In this document: positions 32,778-41,061 of the stretch, piece after piece | How the letters are laid out: each line of letters begins with the position of its first letter | Numbering within the stretch: position 1 is the stretch's first letter | The notes under the pieces: model-generated | Told to the model about the DNA's origin: nothing | Databases searched by the model: none | Seen by the model: only the letters and a program-made list of their open reading frames with translations | Program-made: the position numbers and the translations under genes | Assembly: GCA_902495455.1 (NCBI GenBank) | Contig: CABUXJ010000003.1 | Span: 56,496 to 120,495, forward strand | Direction: 5' to 3' | DNA: 64,000 nucleotides | Origin: an uncultured Prevotella sp. | GTDB taxonomy: Bacteria; Bacteroidota; Bacteroidia; Bacteroidales; Bacteroidaceae

Positions 32778-34739
32778 TCATTGCACCGTGTCGAGTATGA
32801 CTCCGCCCGACGGCTGGATGGTCACCTTGACCCGGTTCTTCTTGTTCGTCTTCACCTTGGCGACCTCCGTGACAGTCGCTCCGTCCTTCGTGTTGACGTC
32901 GGTCAGTGCGGTCAGCTGCCGGCCGGCGACGAAGGGGAGGTCGAGCGTCAGCGTCAGCGGCGCGCCGGTGGCGTTGAGTCCGGCGATGAGCCAGCGGTCG
33001 CCGCATCGGCGGGCGATGACGGCGTAGCGTCCGGGATAGCCGTCGATGAAGCGTGTCTCGTCCCACTCGGTCGGTACGGAGCGCAAGAAAGTGAGTTCGT
33101 CGGCCGTCAACTCCTTCAGATTGTTGGGCTGGATGGCTATACACTGTATGGACGTCTGGATGACTACGGCCGCCGCCATTTCAAAGACATTGGTCGTATA
33201 GCGCCGGTGGCGGCGCTTGTTGTCGCGCGACATGCGGGTGTTCATGATCGTTCCGCCCCAGTCCATCGACGCCACGGTGTTGCGGCAGAAGGGGTGCATC
33301 GTCAGATCGAAGGCCTCGCGGCGGGCCGCCTCCTCCGTGAAGTAAACGTTCTCAGAGGCCAGCACGGCTTCCGATGCCACGAAGTTGGGGAACATGCGTT
33401 CCCATCCGCGCGGCAGCGTACAGCCGTGGAAGACGACCTGCAGTCCGAAATCGTTGGCGTCGGTGAGGATGTCCTCATAGAGCTGCATCGTCATCTGCTT
33501 GTCGCCGCCGAAGAAGTCGACCTTAATGCCCTTGACGCCGATAGACTTCATCCACGCCATCTCCCTGCGGCGCTCACCGACCGTGTTCATCTTCTGCTTC
33601 GGTGTCTGCAGCGCGTCGTTCCAATAGCCGTTGGAGTTGTACCAGAGCATGAGGCTGACGCCCTTCGACCGGGCGTAGCGGCTCAGTTCGGCCATGCGCT
33701 CACGGCCGATGTTGGTGTCCCAGCATCCGTCCACGAGGCAGTATTCATAGCCCATCTCGGCCGCAAGGTCGATGAAAGCCACCTGATCCTTATAGTTGAT
33801 AGAGTTGTCCTGCCATATCAGCCAGCTCCACGTGTAGCGTCCCGGACGGTATGTCTCCGACGCCGCATAGCGCTCCTCGACAACGTCGTATGCCACGGTG
33901 GTCTCGACTATCGGCGCCAGCGTGCGGCCGACGGTGATGGTGCGCCACGGCGTGAGGGCGGGAAGAGCCATGCCGGGAGTCGACTGACCGATGCCGTTGT
34001 TCTCTCCCTCCATCGGCAGACCGATGGCGTAGCCCGTCTCGGGGTTGTAGTCCAAAAGGCGGCAGCCGGCATAACGTCCGTCCGTTCCGGTTTCGCTGAC
34101 GAGCACCCAGCCGTCGTCACCGACACGAAACAGTGCCGGAAACGTGTAGCCGCGGCCGTACTGCGATCTGGACGTCATGGGGGCGTCAGCACTGTACACC
34201 TCCTCGTAGCTCGGTTTGGTCCGTTTCCACCCAATCATGGGGTCCGACTGGGGCGTTATGAATGTCGTCGTCTTCTCCGGCAGACGGAAAGAAGTCATCT
34301 CCTGAAAGACCTTCAGCGCCGACTCGTCGCCCTTTTTGTGTATCAGATAGCGGAAGGCCACGTCGTTGTTGCTGACGCGGAAGCACACCGTGACGGAGTG
34401 TTTGTCGGCCGTCGTCATGTCTACCGAAAGTTCGTTGGCACGGTAGTGGACCTCGGAGGCCTTCGTTCCGCGCATGGTGTAGACCGTGTCTATCTTACCG
34501 GCCTCGTGTCCCGTGATGGTCATCCCGCGCGTAAAGTCGGCCCGGTCCGTCACAAGACCCAGCGCCGACGGTTCCAACATGGTCAGTCCGTCGTAGCTGA
34601 CGGAATAGACCGGGCGTCCCTCGCTGACGTCGACGGCCACGGCCAGACGTCCGTCAGGTGACTCCACAATCACGTCGGCAGCCCGCACGGCTGAGACGAG
34701 CGCAAGCAACATCGTCGTTGCAGCAAGTAGTTTTCTCAT
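32778..34739 (-). CDS. Glycoside hydrolase family 97
   Basis: 653 residues. Signal peptide to about residue 20 (S-A-V-R-A). N-terminal beta-sandwich with S-P-D-G-R-L-A-V near 28, then a TIM barrel with Y-C-L-V-D-G-C-W near 335 and G-I-K-V-D-F-F-G-G-D near 408. GH97 enzymes are periplasmic or outer-membrane alpha-glucosidases or alpha-galactosidases. The Asp of V-D-F at residue 408 is at the place where retaining members have their nucleophile, while the inverting SusB type lacks it there (recalled). An alpha-galactosidase-like retaining enzyme is therefore more likely. No SusC/SusD pair is adjacent. Confidence 0.9.
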   Translation of the reverse strand: MRKLLAATTMLLALVSAVRAADVIVESPDGRLAVAVDVSEGRPVYSVSYDGLTMLEPSALGLVTDRADFTRGMTITGHEAGKIDTVYTMRGTKASEVHYRANELSVDMTTADKHSVTVCFRVSNNDVAFRYLIHKKGDESALKVFQEMTSFRLPEKTTTFITPQSDPMIGWKRTKPSYEEVYSADAPMTSRSQYGRGYTFPALFRVGDDGWVLVSETGTDGRYAGCRLLDYNPETGYAIGLPMEGENNGIGQSTPGMALPALTPWRTITVGRTLAPIVETTVAYDVVEERYAASETYRPGRYTWSWLIWQDNSINYKDQVAFIDLAAEMGYEYCLVDGCWDTNIGRERMAELSRYARSKGVSLMLWYNSNGYWNDALQTPKQKMNTVGERRREMAWMKSIGVKGIKVDFFGGDKQMTMQLYEDILTDANDFGLQVVFHGCTLPRGWERMFPNFVASEAVLASENVYFTEEAARREAFDLTMHPFCRNTVASMDWGGTIMNTRMSRDNKRRHRRYTTNVFEMAAAVVIQTSIQCIAIQPNNLKELTADELTFLRSVPTEWDETRFIDGYPGRYAVIARRCGDRWLIAGLNATGAPLTLTLDLPFVAGRQLTALTDVNTKDGATVTEVAKVKTNKKNRVKVTIQPSGGVILDTVQ

Positions 34740-34795
34740 AAATGTAATAATTTGATATGGTTAGATTGTTATTAGTCACACAGCCCCCGAAAGAG

Positions 34796-34979
34796 GGTGT
34801 ATCAAAATGCAATGGAAGCAACTTGTAGGGGCATATTTTTCGCTACGCTCAACAACTCGTCTTGTATTTGTCCGCTCGTAACATTCAGCTCTTGTTTTAC
34901 GGACAAATACAAGACGAGTTGTTGAGCGTAGCGAAAAATATGTCCCTACCAAGCACCATGTAGCCATTTTGACATACCC
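34796..34979. repeat. Long-hairpin element (MITE-like), copy 3
   Basis: Inner arms of 50 bases (34825-34874, 34900-34949) with one mismatch. The outer ends are GGTGTATCAAAATGCAATGG and an imperfect mirror CATTTTGACATACCC. Includes the TTCGCTACGCTCAACAACTC insert absent from copies 1 and 2. Fills most of the gap between GH97 and the sensor kinase. Confidence 0.75.
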
Positions 34980-35005
34980 GCTTTTGGGGCTTTATAGGGC
35001 TTTCG

Positions 35006-36910
35006 TCACTGCGGAACGGTGAAGACGAAACGTGCGCCGTAGATGTATTCCGGGTCTATCCATATGCGGCCGCCGAGTTTTTCGACAACGGCCTGACAGA
35101 TGGACAGGCCGAGACCTGTGCCCTGGGTGAAGTCGTTCAGCTTGACGAAACGCTCGAAGACCTTCTTGTGCATGTCCGGCGGGATGCCGGGTCCGGTGTC
35201 CGTGACGGAGAAGATGATGCAGTCGTCGCCCTGCTCGACGCGCAACGTGACAGTCCCCTTGTCGGTGAATTTCACTCCGTTGTTGAGCAGGTTGATGATG
35301 GCCTGCTGGAGATAGCGGCGGTCCGTGACACAACTGAGCCGGTCGTGAGGGCAGTCGAAGAGCACTTTGAGATTCGGTTTGCAGTTGCGTCCGATGCTCT
35401 CGGTGCTGACGAGCGAGTGTCCGAGCTCGATGAGGTCAATGTCTTCGGGCGTCATGAAGACGCTGCGGGACTCGATCCGGGAGAGATCGAGGACGTCGTC
35501 GATGAGTTTGAGGAGCAGGTCTGTGTTCTGATTGATGATGGACGCTATCTCGGAGAACTCGGCGTCAGAGAGTTCGCCCCGCTGTTCGATCAGCAGATTG
35601 GCAAATCCCACGATGGCGTTGAGCGGCGTGCGGACCTCGTGGCTCATGTTCGCGAGGAAGTTGGACTTCAGCCGGTTGGCCTCTTCGGCCTTTTCCTTGG
35701 CGGCGGACAGCTGTGTCATCATCTCGCTCTGGCGTCTCATGTAGCGACGGTTCTGCAGGGTGTAGATGACAAAGAACGCCACGCAGATGACGAGTATGAC
35801 GATGACGGAGGTCACGATGACAGTCAGCTGCGGATGGGACTCATAGAAAGTGTGCGGACGGTTGCTTATCTCGGCATTGTCAGGCAATGCCGTCGACGGG
35901 ATGCGCCACGCGCGGAGTTGGCCGTAGTCGAATGTCGTCACGTTGTCGACGGTCACGACCGGCTGTGTCCGCCCCGTGTGCAGCCATCGGTTGATCATGC
36001 GCCCCATGAGCCGTCCCTGCCGCTCGCCGCGCGGGATGACACCGCCGAGGCTGACGTCTCCGATGCCGGTGGATGTCACCGAAAATCCCGGCACGTTGCG
36101 GTTGTAGTCCAGTAGTCGCCGCGTGGCACTCATGATGAGATAGTTTTCGGTGCTGTCGACGCGCCATGTGGTAAATATGGCTATGTCCCAATCGCCCTTC
36201 AACCGACGGTAGACATCGCCGGCTTCGTCGAAAGTGCAGTTGCGGCCGTCCACGACGCGCAGCACAAGCTGTGAGGCGTCGAAGCGGCAACTGTCCACGT
36301 AGTCGTTGATGAGTCCCAAGTGGTTGAGACCTTCGAAAGTGTTGTCGGTGAAGAAGTTGGCGCAGCGCGTCTTTGGGAAAAGCCGCCGGGCCAGTTCGAC
36401 ATTGGCCTCGACGTCATGATGATAAGCTATCGCGCCCTTGAGCCGGCATCCGGGCATGTCCGTCGTGTAGCCGCGCATCTTCGGATGCCACTTCCTGACG
36501 TCGACGGCGGAGTCCGGCAGTTGGACAATGCGGTCGTTGACAAACATCGCGAAACACGGCACGGAGCGCGTGAAGTCATTGTCCAAAGACAGGTAGGCCG
36601 CCCAGGCCTCGTTGCCCAACAGCAGGACACAGTCGGGGCGGTCGTCATCATATTTGGCAACAAATCCGGCCATTCGTCCCCGCCATTCGTTCATCTCGCT
36701 GAGCGAACGGCAGTTCATGTTTTCCACGACATAACGCATGCCGGGATTTTTGCGGTTGAGTTCCGTACAGAACTCGCTGATATTGGTCTGATAGTTGTTG
36801 AGTTCGATCTGAAAAGAAGTGACGATGAGCACAAAGTCATCCTTCTGTGCTTTCACGACAATAGTGCTTAACAAGATGAGCAGGAGTGTAAATATGCTTT
36901 TCCGTTTCAT
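35006..36910 (-). CDS. Membrane sensor histidine kinase
   Basis: 634 residues. Signal peptide of about 21, a periplasmic domain to about 355 that looks like an ABC-type substrate-binding fold (D-C-V-L-L-L-G-N-E-A-W and F-A-M-F-V-N-D near 90-125), one membrane segment at about 357-382, a short coiled coil, HisKA with the phospho-acceptor His424 in N-M-S-H-E-V-R-T-P-L-N, and HATPase with N-L-L-N-N-G-V-K-F-T, D-T-G-P-G-I-P and G-T-G-L-G-L-S-I. It lacks a receiver domain and no response regulator is adjacent, so its partner lies elsewhere. The ligand cannot be predicted. A good promoter stands about 100 bases upstream. Confidence 0.92.
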   Translation of the reverse strand: MKRKSIFTLLLILLSTIVVKAQKDDFVLIVTSFQIELNNYQTNISEFCTELNRKNPGMRYVVENMNCRSLSEMNEWRGRMAGFVAKYDDDRPDCVLLLGNEAWAAYLSLDNDFTRSVPCFAMFVNDRIVQLPDSAVDVRKWHPKMRGYTTDMPGCRLKGAIAYHHDVEANVELARRLFPKTRCANFFTDNTFEGLNHLGLINDYVDSCRFDASQLVLRVVDGRNCTFDEAGDVYRRLKGDWDIAIFTTWRVDSTENYLIMSATRRLLDYNRNVPGFSVTSTGIGDVSLGGVIPRGERQGRLMGRMINRWLHTGRTQPVVTVDNVTTFDYGQLRAWRIPSTALPDNAEISNRPHTFYESHPQLTVIVTSVIVILVICVAFFVIYTLQNRRYMRRQSEMMTQLSAAKEKAEEANRLKSNFLANMSHEVRTPLNAIVGFANLLIEQRGELSDAEFSEIASIINQNTDLLLKLIDDVLDLSRIESRSVFMTPEDIDLIELGHSLVSTESIGRNCKPNLKVLFDCPHDRLSCVTDRRYLQQAIINLLNNGVKFTDKGTVTLRVEQGDDCIIFSVTDTGPGIPPDMHKKVFERFVKLNDFTQGTGLGLSICQAVVEKLGGRIWIDPEYIYGARFVFTVPQ

Positions 36911-37009
36911 GCCTTTTTATCCAGTGCGCCTTTTTAGTTACTACCAAATTCCGCCACCACTACGGTCTCTTGATACGACCGCCGTTGTGTTTCACAGTTA
37001 TAGCAACTG

Positions 37010-37040
37010 CAAAATTACTCATTTTTTATATAACGGCAAA
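37010..37040 (-). promoter_or_regulatory. Promoter of the sensor kinase gene
   Basis: Minus strand: TTTG at 37040-37037, 19-base spacer, TAATTTTG at 37017-37010. It leaves a leader of about 95 bases. Confidence 0.75.
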
Positions 37041-37147
37041 TTTTTGTCTGACAAACAGGAGTCTAACTTTAGTTAATTATTTGCAACAAAAGACAATATA
37101 TATGATATAAGAGGAGAAAACAGCCCCCCGAAAGGCCCTCCCGAGAG

Positions 37148-37355
37148 GGTGTTGCAGAACTCACATAAAAGCCTTTAAGTGGGGTAATCGCAGTCCCCTC
37201 CTTTCAAAGGAGGGGTTAGGGGTGGTTAGACAACAACTCATTGACAATCATTGTTTTAGATGGTAACGAATGACTAACCACCCCTAACCCCTCCTTCGGA
37301 AGGAGGGGACTGAGATTACCCCACTTAAAGGCTTCCATGTGAGTTCTGCAACACC
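37148..37355. repeat. 208-bp inverted repeat (MITE-like)
   Basis: Arms of about 80 bases start with GGTGTTGCAGAACTCACAT, the same outer end as the hairpin at 4812, and contain GCCTTTAAGTGGGGTAATC and CCCCTCCTTTCAAAGGAGGGG. The loop is about 45 bases. A few mismatches between the arms. Confidence 0.8.
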
Positions 37356-37389
37356 TTCAGCCGGCGACTTCGGGTCACCCTCATTATTG

Positions 37390-37910
37390 ATATATGTTTA
37401 CAAAATCGTGTTCAAGAAAATGCTCAAAGATTTGCATTTTAATGAGCAATAAGGGCCTTAGAGGATCTGAAGGCCCCCTCTGACAGCCCTCTCTGACTCC
37501 CCCAAAGGGGGAGCTTGGGATGCGTTAAGGGCCCCGCGGCTCTTTATTTTTGCAAAAGTCGGCGAGTTTTTGATTGCTATTTTGAGGCCAAAAAGAAGGT
37601 TTCGTCGAGCAACGGGGCCCCCGCGGGGTTGCAACGAGCACGCCGTTATGTCGCAACGGGGCCGCCGTTGCAATGCAATAGCAGCCCCGTTGCAGAGCCG
37701 TAAGGGCCTTACGGGGCCCCACCCCACCCCTCCCCAAGGGGAGGGAGAGCTGCCGCCATTCGTAAACAACTGAGTATTAGCGGCTTGCAAATCTTGCGAT
37801 TTTTTCGTCGAAAAAACGGCCGGATTTTGACCTTCGCGAGATTTGAAAATTCGTGAGCGAGGCCGAAAAATTTTGGAAAGTGGGGCTTAATAACGGCTTT
37901 AAATTCAGAA
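37390..37910 (-). repeat. Dispersed intergenic repeat, copy B (type 1)
   Basis: Inverted relative to 4240-4770, sharing CCAAAATTTTTCGGCC (as complement), the CGCAACGGGGCCGCCGTTGC core, GGGCCCCGCGGCTCTT and GAGCAATAAGGGCCTTA in the same order. The 36.9-38.1 kb gap consists of this, the 208-bp inverted repeat and two promoters. Confidence 0.75.
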
Positions 37911-38055
37911 AAAAGAGGACAAAACCCGCTACACCCTCTTAGGATGGCCCTCGAAACTTATCCGTAACTTAACGCGGGAGCCTTAAATAGAGCCTTAAAA
38001 TTATGAAAAATAGTGATTTTTCGCTAAATAAATATCACCATCAGATAAAAATACG

Positions 38056-38063
38056 TAACTTTG
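38056..38063 (+). promoter_or_regulatory. -7 element of the first FKBP gene
   Basis: TAACTTTG, 53 bases before the ATG; no clear -33 element. Confidence 0.55.
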
Positions 38064-38116
38064 CACGTTCAAAAAGCAATAATATAACATTATATAATAT
38101 AACGACAACAACGAAT

Positions 38117-38722
38117 ATGGATAAACTCAGCTATGCCTTAGGATTGGGCATCGGACGCCAACTGGCACAAATGGGAGCCAACAATCTCAACATCGACGAC
38201 TTCGCACTGGCCATCAAAGACGTTCTCGCAGGCAACGACCTGAAAGTGTCCAACCGCGAGGCACAGACCATCGTACAGGACTATTTCGCAGAACAGGAGA
38301 AGAAACTCCAGGCTGAACGCGCCGAGAGCGGAAAGGCCGCACGCGAGGCCGGAGAAAAGTATCTCGCCGAAAACGCCAAGAAGGAGGGCGTGGTCACTCT
38401 GCCCAGCGGACTGCAATATCAGGTCATCAAGGAGGGCGAGGGCCGCAAACCCAAGGCCACGGACAGCGTCAAGTGCCACTATGAGGGTTTCCTCACCGAC
38501 GGCACGCTCTTCGACAGTAGCATACAGCGCGGCGAACCAGCCGTATTCGGACTCCAGCAGGTAATCGCCGGATGGACCGAAGGTCTGCAGCTCATGAGCG
38601 AAGGCGCAAAATATCGCTTCTTCATCCCCTACATGCTCGGCTACGGAGAGTCCGGCGCAGGACAGTCGATACCGCCATACTCCGCACTGGTATTCGACGT
38701 GGAGCTGATAAAGGTGATGTAA
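38117..38722 (+). CDS. FKBP-type peptidyl-prolyl isomerase, cytoplasmic form
   Basis: 201 residues. Starts M-D-K-L-S-Y-A-L-G-L-G without a signal peptide, so it probably stays in the cytoplasm, unlike the next two. A helical dimerisation region (about 1-95) of the FkpA/Mip type precedes the FKBP domain (about 95-201) with V-K-C-H-Y-E-G-F-L-T-D-G-T-L-F-D-S-S and G-W-T-E-G-L-Q-L-M. The start is fixed by the promoter and by similarity to the internal D-T-L-S-Y-A-x-G-M segment of its neighbours. First of three tandem paralogues. Confidence 0.9.
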   Translation: MDKLSYALGLGIGRQLAQMGANNLNIDDFALAIKDVLAGNDLKVSNREAQTIVQDYFAEQEKKLQAERAESGKAAREAGEKYLAENAKKEGVVTLPSGLQYQVIKEGEGRKPKATDSVKCHYEGFLTDGTLFDSSIQRGEPAVFGLQQVIAGWTEGLQLMSEGAKYRFFIPYMLGYGESGAGQSIPPYSALVFDVELIKVM

Positions 38723-38734
38723 TTTAAGGGAAGA

Positions 38735-38900
38735 ATGAAGAGGGAAGAGTGAAGAGGGAAGAGTGAAGAATTTGCTGCCGCCATTCTGTGCGGCTCCCAT
38801 TATTCCCAAATCTCCCATCACTCCCATCTGACAATAAAATAACATAAACATATCCGGCTCCCTCCCTTTGGGAGGGTTGGGGTGGGTCTCACCCTTTCCT
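38735..38900 (+). repeat. Short-repeat patch between FKBP genes
   Basis: GAAGAGGGAAGAGTGAAGAA units ending in TTTGCTGCCGCCATTC, then CTCCCAT units and a CCTCCCTTTGGGAGG palindrome. Same vocabulary as at 7992 and in folP. Confidence 0.75.
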
Positions 38901-38940
38901 TCTGGAGGGTAGAGCCGGGTCTCAAAACATTAATAAAGCA

Positions 38941-39816
38941 ATGAAAAAACTTACAGTAGTAGCCGCTATGGCTATCGCTGCCGCAACAATCACATCGTGC
39001 GGCAACTCTACACCCAAGGCAAACCTGAAGAACGACGTCGACACCCTGAGCTATGCCTTCGGTATGGCACAGACTGACGGTCTAAAGGACTATCTCGTAC
39101 GCCAGGGCGTCGACACAACCTACATCAAGGAGTTCATCAAGGGTCTCAACGAGGGCGCTAACGCCGGTGACAACAAGAAGAAGACTGCCTATTATGCCGG
39201 TATCCAGATCGGCCAGATGATCAGCACACAGTGGGTCAAGGGCCTCAACTACCAGATCTTCGGCGAGGACTCGACACAGACGGTATCACTGAAGAACATC
39301 ATGGCCGGATTTGTCAGCGGTGCGACAGGCAAGAAAGGCCTCATGACAATGGATCAGGCACAGATGCTCTTCCAGACAAAACAGCAGCAGGTGAAAGCCA
39401 AGGCTATGGAGGAACAGTATGGTGAGAACAAGAAGGCCGGCGAGAAATTCCTCGCAGAGAATGCGAAGAAGGAAGGCGTGAAGACTCTGCCCAGCGGCGT
39501 TCAGTATAAGGTCATCAAGGAAGGCAAGGGCGCCATCCCGGCCGACACTTCGCTGGTCAAGGTACACTATGAGGGACGCACCATCGACGGAACCGTATTC
39601 GACAGCTCAAAGAAGCACGGCGACAAGCCTGTCACATTCCGCGCCAACCAGGTCATCAAGGGATGGACGGACGCTCTCGTACACATGCCCGCAGGTTCCG
39701 AGTGGGAAGTCTACATCCCGCAGGAGCTGGCTTACGGCGAGCGTGCACAGAAGGACTTCAAGCCGTTCTCCACTCTCATCTTCAAAATCGAGTTGGTCTC
39801 TGTCAACGAAAAGTAA
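38941..39816 (+). CDS. FKBP-type peptidyl-prolyl isomerase, lipoprotein
   Basis: 291 residues. Lipobox I-T-S-C with Cys20, so anchored in the envelope. Dimerisation region with D-T-L-S-Y-A-F-G-M-A near 36 and FKBP domain from about 185 with V-K-V-H-Y-E-G-R-T-I-D-G-T-V-F-D-S-S and Y-G-E-R-A-Q. Assists folding of exported proteins. Three bases before the third paralogue, so co-transcribed with it. Confidence 0.92.
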   Translation: MKKLTVVAAMAIAAATITSCGNSTPKANLKNDVDTLSYAFGMAQTDGLKDYLVRQGVDTTYIKEFIKGLNEGANAGDNKKKTAYYAGIQIGQMISTQWVKGLNYQIFGEDSTQTVSLKNIMAGFVSGATGKKGLMTMDQAQMLFQTKQQQVKAKAMEEQYGENKKAGEKFLAENAKKEGVKTLPSGVQYKVIKEGKGAIPADTSLVKVHYEGRTIDGTVFDSSKKHGDKPVTFRANQVIKGWTDALVHMPAGSEWEVYIPQELAYGERAQKDFKPFSTLIFKIELVSVNEK

Positions 39817-39819
39817 ATC

Positions 39820-40824
39820 ATGATGAAGAAGATATTCACACTTGCACTCGCCGTTCTGGCGAGTGCATCTTTTAATGTGGCAACGGCCGCAAAGAAGAAC
39901 AAGAAGAACGCCAAAAAGGTCGCCGCCGTCCAGCCCGTGAAGCTCGTTACAGGCTCCGACACGCTGAGCTATGCGGCCGGAATGGCACTCACCGAAGGAC
40001 TTCTCGACTATCTTCGCCAGTCTCAGGGCATTGATACGACCAACATCGCCGACTTCATACGCGGATTCGATGAGATGATTGCCGCCGGCGAAGACCCGAA
40101 GAAGAAGGCATACGCCGCCGGAATGGACATCGCTTCACGCCTCAAGGGCCAGATGCTCACCGGCATGAAAGGCGAGTTTGAGAACACGCCCGACTCCGTG
40201 GTCGACGCACTCGTCTTCCGCGGATTCTCCGACGCGCTCAAGCAGGACACCACGACATTCGACCAGAAGCAGGCTTCGGAGATATTCCGGACACGCCGCG
40301 AGGCTGACAAGAAGGCCAAGAAGGAGAAACTCTACGGCGAGAACCGCCGGGCCGGCGAACGCTTTCTGGCCGAAAACGCCAAGAAAGACAGCATCGTGAC
40401 ACTGCCCAGCGGACTCCAGTATAAGGTGCTCGTGAAGGGCGAAGGCGACATACCGCAGCGCACGGACAGGGTGCTCGTCAACTACGAGGGCCGGCTCGTC
40501 GACGGAACGGTGTTCGACAGTTCAAAGAAGCACGGCGACAAACCGGCCTCTTTCCGCGCCGACCAGGTCATCAAGGGATGGACCGAAGCTCTCACCATAA
40601 TGCCCGTCGGCAGCAAGTGGCAGCTCTTCATACCCTACCAGATGGCCTACGGCGAACGCAACGCCGGACAGATCAAACCGTTCTCGGCACTCATATTTGA
40701 CGTCGAACTGGTCGGCATCGACCGCCCGCAGACCGAACCCGTCGTCTCTCACGACGACATGGGAAAGGCCGCAAAACCCGCTCCGGCCAAAAAGGCTGCG
40801 AAGAGGGTGGCAAAGAAGAAGTAA
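39820..40824 (+). CDS. FKBP-type peptidyl-prolyl isomerase, periplasmic
   Basis: 334 residues. Signal peptide to about residue 23 (V-A-T-A-A) with no lipobox, then Lys-rich K-K-N-K-K-N-A-K-K. The core is a paralogue of the gene before it: D-T-L-S-Y-A-A-G-M-A near 46, R-A-G-E-R-F-L-A-E-N-A-K-K near 178 and the FKBP domain to about 303. The C-terminal 30 residues are a Lys/Ala/Pro tail (K-P-A-P-A-K-K-A-A-K-R). The alternative start two codons in (ATG at 39823) is equally good. Confidence 0.92.
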   Translation: MMKKIFTLALAVLASASFNVATAAKKNKKNAKKVAAVQPVKLVTGSDTLSYAAGMALTEGLLDYLRQSQGIDTTNIADFIRGFDEMIAAGEDPKKKAYAAGMDIASRLKGQMLTGMKGEFENTPDSVVDALVFRGFSDALKQDTTTFDQKQASEIFRTRREADKKAKKEKLYGENRRAGERFLAENAKKDSIVTLPSGLQYKVLVKGEGDIPQRTDRVLVNYEGRLVDGTVFDSSKKHGDKPASFRADQVIKGWTEALTIMPVGSKWQLFIPYQMAYGERNAGQIKPFSALIFDVELVGIDRPQTEPVVSHDDMGKAAKPAPAKKAAKRVAKKK

Positions 40825-41061
40825 CTGCAACAATCGGTCGATTCTCACCGAACGAACGGAATACGAAATCCGCCCGTCCGCATTTAGGTCTGATGGCCAA
40901 ATCGGGACGGGCGGATTTCGTTTGTCTTCAGCCGGACTGCCCTTGGACTTTCGGCTGAGAACCGCCGGGCAAGAAAAATACATGCCACAAACCGGTCACA
41001 CTCGTTTTTTTTCCTTACCTTTGCCGGAGTTAAGACATTCCACGACAGCTTCACGACACTT

